From Methylobacterium persicinum (GTDB lineage: Bacteria > Pseudomonadota > Alphaproteobacteria > Rhizobiales > Beijerinckiaceae), in assembly GCF_022179525.1 (NCBI RefSeq), contig NZ_BPQX01000025.1, positions 16,001 to 80,000 on the forward strand: a DNA stretch of 64,000 nt, given 5' to 3'. The notes beneath the pieces are model-generated. The model was given only the letters and a program-made list of their open reading frames with translations. It had not been told where the DNA came from and searched no databases. The translations under genes were made by a program, and so were the position numbers. This document shows positions 60,327 through 64,000 of the stretch, piece by piece; position 1 is the stretch's first letter; each line of letters starts with the position of its first letter.

Positions 60327-61025
60327 TTAGGCGGTCAGAACCGTGTTCGGCTCGACCTTCACGCCCGGGCCCATCGTCGAGGTGACGGCGATGCGCTGGA
60401 CGTAGGTGCCCTTGGCGCCCGCCGGCTTGGCCTTGGCGACCGCGTCGGCGAACGCCTTGATGTTCTCAACGAGCTTGTCGGCGTCGAACGAGACCTTGCC
60501 GACGCCGGCATGGACGATGCCCGCCTTCTCGACGCGGAACTCCACGGCGCCGCCCTTGGCGGCGGCCACGGCGCCCTTCACGTCCATCGTGACGGTGCCG
60601 ACCTTCGGGTTCGGCATCAGGCCGCGCGGGCCCAGCACCTTACCGAGACGGCCGACGAGGGGCATCATGTCCGGGGTGGCGATGCAACGATCGAACTCGA
60701 TCTTGCCGCCCTGGACGATCTCCAGGAGATCCTCGGCGCCGACGATGTCGGCACCCGCCGCCTTGGCGTCGTCCGCCTTGGCGCCGCGGGCGAAGACCGC
60801 CACGCGCACCGTCCGGCCGGAACCGTTCGGCAGGTTGCAGACGCCGCGGACCATCTGGTCGGCGTGGCGCGGATCGACACCCAGGTTCATGGAGACCTCG
60901 ACGGTCTCATCGAACTTGGCGGTCGCCCGCTCCTTCACGAGCTTGATCGCCTCGGCGATCGTGTAGAGCTTGGTCGGCTCCAGGCCCTCGCGGGCGGCGC
61001 GGATGCGCTTTCCTTCGCGTGCCAT
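60327..61025 (-). CDS. rplA: Ribosomal protein L1
   Basis: Stalk protein of the 50S subunit near the E site. 232 residues; [20 protein letters not shown] and [20 protein letters not shown] are family motifs. In many bacteria L1 represses its own operon. 10 bases after rplK. Confidence 0.98.
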   Translation of the reverse strand: MAREGKRIRAAREGLEPTKLYTIAEAIKLVKERATAKFDETVEVSMNLGVDPRHADQMVRGVCNLPNGSGRTVRVAVFARGAKADDAKAAGADIVGAEDLLEIVQGGKIEFDRCIATPDMMPLVGRLGKVLGPRGLMPNPKVGTVTMDVKGAVAAAKGGAVEFRVEKAGIVHAGVGKVSFDADKLVENIKAFADAVAKAKPAGAKGTYVQRIAVTSTMGPGVKVEPNTVLTA

Positions 61026-61035
61026 CTGTCCCTCC

Positions 61036-61485
61036 TCAGGCCGTGACTTCGAGGCCCATGGCCCGGGCGGAACCCCGGATCATGGCAACGGCCGCCTCGA
61101 CGGAATCGCAGTTGAGGTCGGGCATCTTCTTCTCGGCGATCTCGCGAAGCTGGGCCTCGGTGATCTTGCCGACGGTCGGGCCCTTGCCCGGCGTCTTGGA
61201 GCCGGAGGCCGGCTTCTTGCCGATCTTCAGGCCCACCGCCTTCTTCAGGAAGAAGGTGACCGGGGGCTGCTTCATCTCGAAGGTGAAGGACCGGTCCTGA
61301 TACGCGGTGATGATCACCGGGATCGGGGTGCCCTTCTCCATCTGCGCGGTCTTCGCGTTGAAGGCCTTGCAGAATTCCATGATGTTGAGGCCGCGCTGAC
61401 CGAGCGCGGGGCCGATCGGCGGCGACGGGTTCGCCGCGCCGGCCGGGACCTGAAGCTTCACGTAGCCCGTGATCTTCTTCGCCAT
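61036..61485 (-). CDS. rplK: Ribosomal protein L11
   Basis: Binds the GTPase-associated centre of 23S rRNA and is needed for RelA activation. 149 residues from [20 protein letters not shown]; an ATG five codons upstream is less likely. Conserved [20 protein letters not shown] and C-terminal [15 protein letters not shown]. Confidence 0.98.
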   Translation of the reverse strand: MAKKITGYVKLQVPAGAANPSPPIGPALGQRGLNIMEFCKAFNAKTAQMEKGTPIPVIITAYQDRSFTFEMKQPPVTFFLKKAVGLKIGKKPASGSKTPGKGPTVGKITEAQLREIAEKKMPDLNCDSVEAAVAMIRGSARAMGLEVTA

Positions 61486-61610
61486 AGGGACTGCTCCCAA
61501 TGTTCATCCGCCCCCACGCTGCCGAGGCGCGGCGGGTCGGACGGTTGCAGGTCGCGGTGCGATCCGAAGCTCCCGGAGGCGAGGCCGGGCGGATCTCCCG
61601 CGTGGGTTTG

Positions 61611-61638
61611 GCGAACAGGGAGTTACGAATAGCGAATG
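61611..61638 (+). repeat. Heptamer array, forward arm
   Basis: Four consecutive heptamers: GCGAACA, GGGAGTT, ACGAATA, GCGAATG (consensus GNGARTA). With the array at 61687 it forms an inverted repeat in the nusG-rplK gap. Confidence 0.7.
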
Positions 61639-61686
61639 GCCGGCGTCGCGTTTGACACTGGCGGCGGTGCCGCGCTCGGCACCCCC

Positions 61687-61714
61687 TACTCGCTATTCGC
61701 TACTCCCTATTCGC
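61687..61714 (-). repeat. Heptamer array, reverse arm
   Basis: Read on the minus strand: GCGAATA, GGGAGTA, GCGAATA, GCGAGTA. The unit order matches the forward arm unit for unit, with about six mismatches over 28 bases, separated by 48 bases. The array ends 9 bases after the nusG stop. Confidence 0.7.
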
Positions 61715-61723
61715 TCTCTACAC

Positions 61724-62266
61724 TCAGGCCTTCTCGACCTGGGCGTATTCCAGTTCCACCGGGGTGGCGCGGCCGAAGATCGACACAGCCACCTTCAGGC
61801 GGGAACGGGCATCGTCGATCTCCTCGACGGTGCCGTTGAAGCTCGCGAACGGGCCGTCCGCCACGCGGACGGTCTCGCCGATCTCGAACGAAATCGAGGG
61901 CTTGGGCCGGTCGACGCCTTCGGCGACCTGACCCTTGATCCGCTCGGCCTCGGCGTCGGGGATCGGCACCGGCTTGGACTTGTCCGCGCCGAGGAAGCCC
62001 GTGACCTTCGGGGTGTTCTTGATGAGGTGGTAGACCTCGTCGGTTAGGTCGCACTTCACGAGCACGTAGCCCGGGAAGAACTTCCGCTCCGCATCGACCT
62101 TACGGCCGCGGCGCACCTCGACGACCTTCTCGGTCGGGACCATCACCTCGTCGAACAGGTCGGTCAGGCCGCGCTGAGCGGCCTGGTCCTTGATGGACTG
62201 GGCGACCTTGTTCTCGAAATTCGAATAGGCGTGGACGATGTACCAGCGCTTGGACACGGCGTTCAC
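61724..62266 (-). CDS. nusG: Transcription termination/antitermination protein NusG
   Basis: 180 residues. N-terminal NGN domain (RWYIVHAYSNFENKVAQSIK, FFPGYVLVKCDL) and C-terminal KOW domain (FEIGETVRVADGPFASFNGT and RATPVELEYAQVEK). Couples RNA polymerase to ribosome or Rho. 32 bases after secE. Confidence 0.98.
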   Translation of the reverse strand: MNAVSKRWYIVHAYSNFENKVAQSIKDQAAQRGLTDLFDEVMVPTEKVVEVRRGRKVDAERKFFPGYVLVKCDLTDEVYHLIKNTPKVTGFLGADKSKPVPIPDAEAERIKGQVAEGVDRPKPSISFEIGETVRVADGPFASFNGTVEEIDDARSRLKVAVSIFGRATPVELEYAQVEKA

Positions 62267-62298
62267 TCAACTCCGAAGTAGTCCGGGACCTGCGTCCC

Positions 62299-62595
62299 TC
62301 AGAGCCCGAGGATCAGGCCGACGATGAAGCGCATGGCCTGATCGACCACGGTGAAGAACAGGCTGGTCACCACCACCATGATGAACACCATCATCGTGGT
62401 GATGGTGGTCTCCCGGCGGGACGGCCACGTGACCTTCCGGCCCTCGTCCCGCACCTGCGCGATGAACTCGCCGGGCCCGACGCGCTTCGGCGGCACCTTG
62501 GCCGGCGGAGTCTGGCGGGCCGGCGGCGCAACGTCGCGACCGCGGTTGGTGCCGCGGGCGAGGTCCACCTTCTTCGTCGCTTCGTTCGATGCCAT
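62299..62595 (-). CDS. secE: Preprotein translocase subunit SecE (extended N-terminus)
   Basis: 98 residues; a single C-terminal membrane helix (MVFIMVVVTSLFFTVVDQAM) preceded by the conserved amphipathic FIAQVRDEGRKVTWPSRRET. The first ~45 residues are a basic, proline-rich, low-complexity extension absent from the ~60-residue core form. No internal start is convenient before the conserved part. Forms the Sec translocon with SecY/SecG. Confidence 0.95.
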   Translation of the reverse strand: MASNEATKKVDLARGTNRGRDVAPPARQTPPAKVPPKRVGPGEFIAQVRDEGRKVTWPSRRETTITTMMVFIMVVVTSLFFTVVDQAMRFIVGLILGL

Positions 62596-62765
62596 GGCGC
62601 CAGGTTCGTTGACGGATTCGGGCCTTCCGGCCGCGTTCGGAAACGCGAACGCTCGGCGCCTTGGGCCGTTTAAGCCCGCACCGACGGTCGGTTCAGATCT
62701 CGGATCGAAGCCGCTCTAGCGCAAGTCGGAGGACTTGTCGACCACGGAGCAGCAGGCGCCCGGAC

Positions 62766-62842
62766 TGGCAGGAGTGGAGGGACTCGAACCCGCAACCTCC
62801 GGTTTTGGAGACCGGCGCTCTGACCAGTTGAGCTACACTCCT
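62766..62842 (-). tRNA. tRNA-Trp (CCA anticodon)
   Basis: Cloverleaf on the minus strand: acceptor AGGAGTG / CACTCCT, D arm GCTC-AACTGGTCA-GAGC, anticodon arm CCGGT-CTCCAAA-ACCGG with anticodon CCA, T loop TTCGAGT, discriminator G and encoded 3' CCA (62766-62768). The T stem GCGGG / CCCTC has a C-U mismatch at its second pair where G-U is common. It stands upstream of secE, the usual tRNA-Trp-secE-nusG-rplK order. Confidence 0.95.
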
Positions 62843-63000
62843 GTGTGCGCCGCTCGCGCGGCGCGTCCGCTCCATGCCGCAACCGCTTCACGGATGCAAG
62901 GGGCTCAAGGCGCCTCGGCGCGGCGATCCCGATCAATCATGGCTTTGAATCCCGGCTTTCGTTGGGGGCTCACGCCCGCGAGGCAGCCAACGATAAGCGG

Positions 63001-63900
63001 TCAGCGGCCGTGGCCGGCCCGCTCGGTCGCGCCCAGCGGGCGCAGGTTTCGTCCATCGAACTGAAACAGCTCGTCGCTACGACTGTAGGGCCCCTCATTC
63101 ATCAGTTTCGTCGCGGCGACGGCGAGCGCCGCATGCTTCGTGCTGTCCGACGGCCAAGCCATGAGAAGACCCCGTGTCGGCGCCGCCACCACGATGGATT
63201 CGGCCTTCAAAGCCTTGCGCAACTCATCCAGGAAACGAGGCAGCAGGAGCCGGGCGGCGTCGTAATCGTCGCCGCTTCGGGAGAGAAGATAGAATGGCTG
63301 ATCGCCGTCGACGGCAAGTTCGGCGGCCACATCCTGGGAGGCCTCTGCGAGGTTCGTCACGGCGACCGCCTCGACGGCAGCCAGATCGACCCCCCATTCC
63401 GCCACCATGTCGCGGGTGACGTATCGGTAGCGCTTGGGCTCGTCGAGGACATAGACGACAGCCAGGGTGGTGGAGAACGGGCGCTGGACGAGTTCCGGAT
63501 GCTCCCGCAGAAAATCGCGGGGCAGAAGCTGGACGCGCAGGCGGGGCTTCACCTTCTCGTAGGTCGCGGACGCGCAGCAAACCGTCCCCCCGGACCCCGG
63601 AAGGAAGCTGGCGAGAAACGACTCGATCTCCCGCCGCCTCCCGGACGCGGCGATGTTCCGGAGATGGGCGTAGAGGTTATCGAGGGCGATCGTCCGTTCT
63701 CCGATGCGGATCTGCGTCGGATCCGCATCCGGGATGATGACGGCCGCCGGCCGGATCTCATGGATGATCGACACGACCTCGTCGCGAAAGCGACCGTCGC
63801 GCAGCGCATCGGCCCACCCCGGAACGGCATGGCCGACGATCAACGCCAGGATGACGACGGCGAGGCGACAAAACCTCACGGCGAACCGAGCGTCACTCAT
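63001..63900 (-). CDS. Secreted DUF1444-type protein
   Basis: 299 residues from MSDARFAVRFCRLAVVILAL; a GTG five codons upstream is open. Signal peptide cleaved near GHAVPGWADA. The mature part resembles DUF1444 (YtpQ-like): VYVLDEPKRYRYVTRDMVAE, AVEAVAVTNLAEASQDVAAE, DYDAARLLLPRFLDELRKAL, with an N-terminal domain around ADPTQIRIGERTIALDNLYA. Function unknown; a periplasmic location is inferred. Nothing identified in the last 100 bases of the window. Confidence 0.82.
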   Translation of the reverse strand: MSDARFAVRFCRLAVVILALIVGHAVPGWADALRDGRFRDEVVSIIHEIRPAAVIIPDADPTQIRIGERTIALDNLYAHLRNIAASGRRREIESFLASFLPGSGGTVCCASATYEKVKPRLRVQLLPRDFLREHPELVQRPFSTTLAVVYVLDEPKRYRYVTRDMVAEWGVDLAAVEAVAVTNLAEASQDVAAELAVDGDQPFYLLSRSGDDYDAARLLLPRFLDELRKALKAESIVVAAPTRGLLMAWPSDSTKHAALAVAATKLMNEGPYSRSDELFQFDGRNLRPLGATERAGHGR

Positions 63901-64000
63901 CCCATCACCCCGCACCGGAAAGACGAGGCAAGAACACGAAACGCCGGAGCACCGTCAATGCGGCGTCCGGCGTTTTCCATAATATCTTTCAAGCACAAGT

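Overview
The window looks like core chromosome of a high-GC alphaproteobacterium of the Methylobacterium/Methylorubrum type (Hyphomicrobiales). This rests on the CckA kinase beside flagellar genes, CtrA-type boxes, the XRE-metK-trmB cluster, a B12/radical SAM protein resembling the hopanoid C-2 methylase HpnP, and alphaproteobacterial-style promoters. The assignment is inference from gene content; no 16S gene is present. I see no prophage, insertion sequence, CRISPR array or integron. The window is mostly housekeeping, with small accessory modules and many intergenic inverted repeats.

Layout. 0.2-9.4 kb: a leftward flagellar operon (flgB, flgC, fliE, fliQ, fliR, flhB) ending in cckA, divergent from a long proline-rich FliO-like gene and dnaN. 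Two perfect TTAA-N7-TTAA CtrA boxes lie in the shared flgB/fliO promoter region. 9.4-20.8 kb: a glycine-zipper envelope protein, HAD dehalogenase, murJ, Fe-type sodB, an orphan flippase plus FemAB/GNAT-like gene pair, selO, trmL, a PRC-barrel protein and Sco1. 20.8-30.6 kb: tandem PilZ protein, PAS protein, rhomboid, CBS protein, corA, tlyA with an RNA m5U methyltransferase, sodC, a YciA-type thioesterase, a YegP-like protein and rhlE. 31-42 kb: an HWE-type PAS kinase, XRE regulator-metK-trmB, a DUF4070-type B12/radical SAM protein, a fatty-acid oxidation operon (acyl-CoA dehydrogenase, enoyl-CoA hydratase, SDR) and tsaC/sua5. 42-47.5 kb: wrbA divergent from a LysR regulator, a GreA-like factor, acuI, a repeat-bearing envelope protein and a SleB-type cell wall hydrolase.

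47.8-62.8 kb is the transcription/translation block, all leftward: tRNA-Trp, secE, nusG, rplK, rplA, then an HpnP-like methylase gene and a 1-kb hairpin-rich gap, then rplJ, rplL, rpoB, rpoC. The usual contiguity of rplKA and rplJL is therefore broken by a lipid-methylase-like gene. The window ends with a secreted DUF1444-type protein.

At the non-coding level, six copies of a ~95-bp palindromic repeat are scattered between genes. An inverted array of heptamers lies between nusG and rplK. Strong hairpins occur at rplL/rpoB and rpoB/rpoC, and two places (about 42.0 and 58.15 kb) look like small RNA genes. These, with the CtrA/CckA arrangement and the hpnP position, are the most interesting parts. 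No obviously new multi-gene system (defence, mobile or biosynthetic) is visible.
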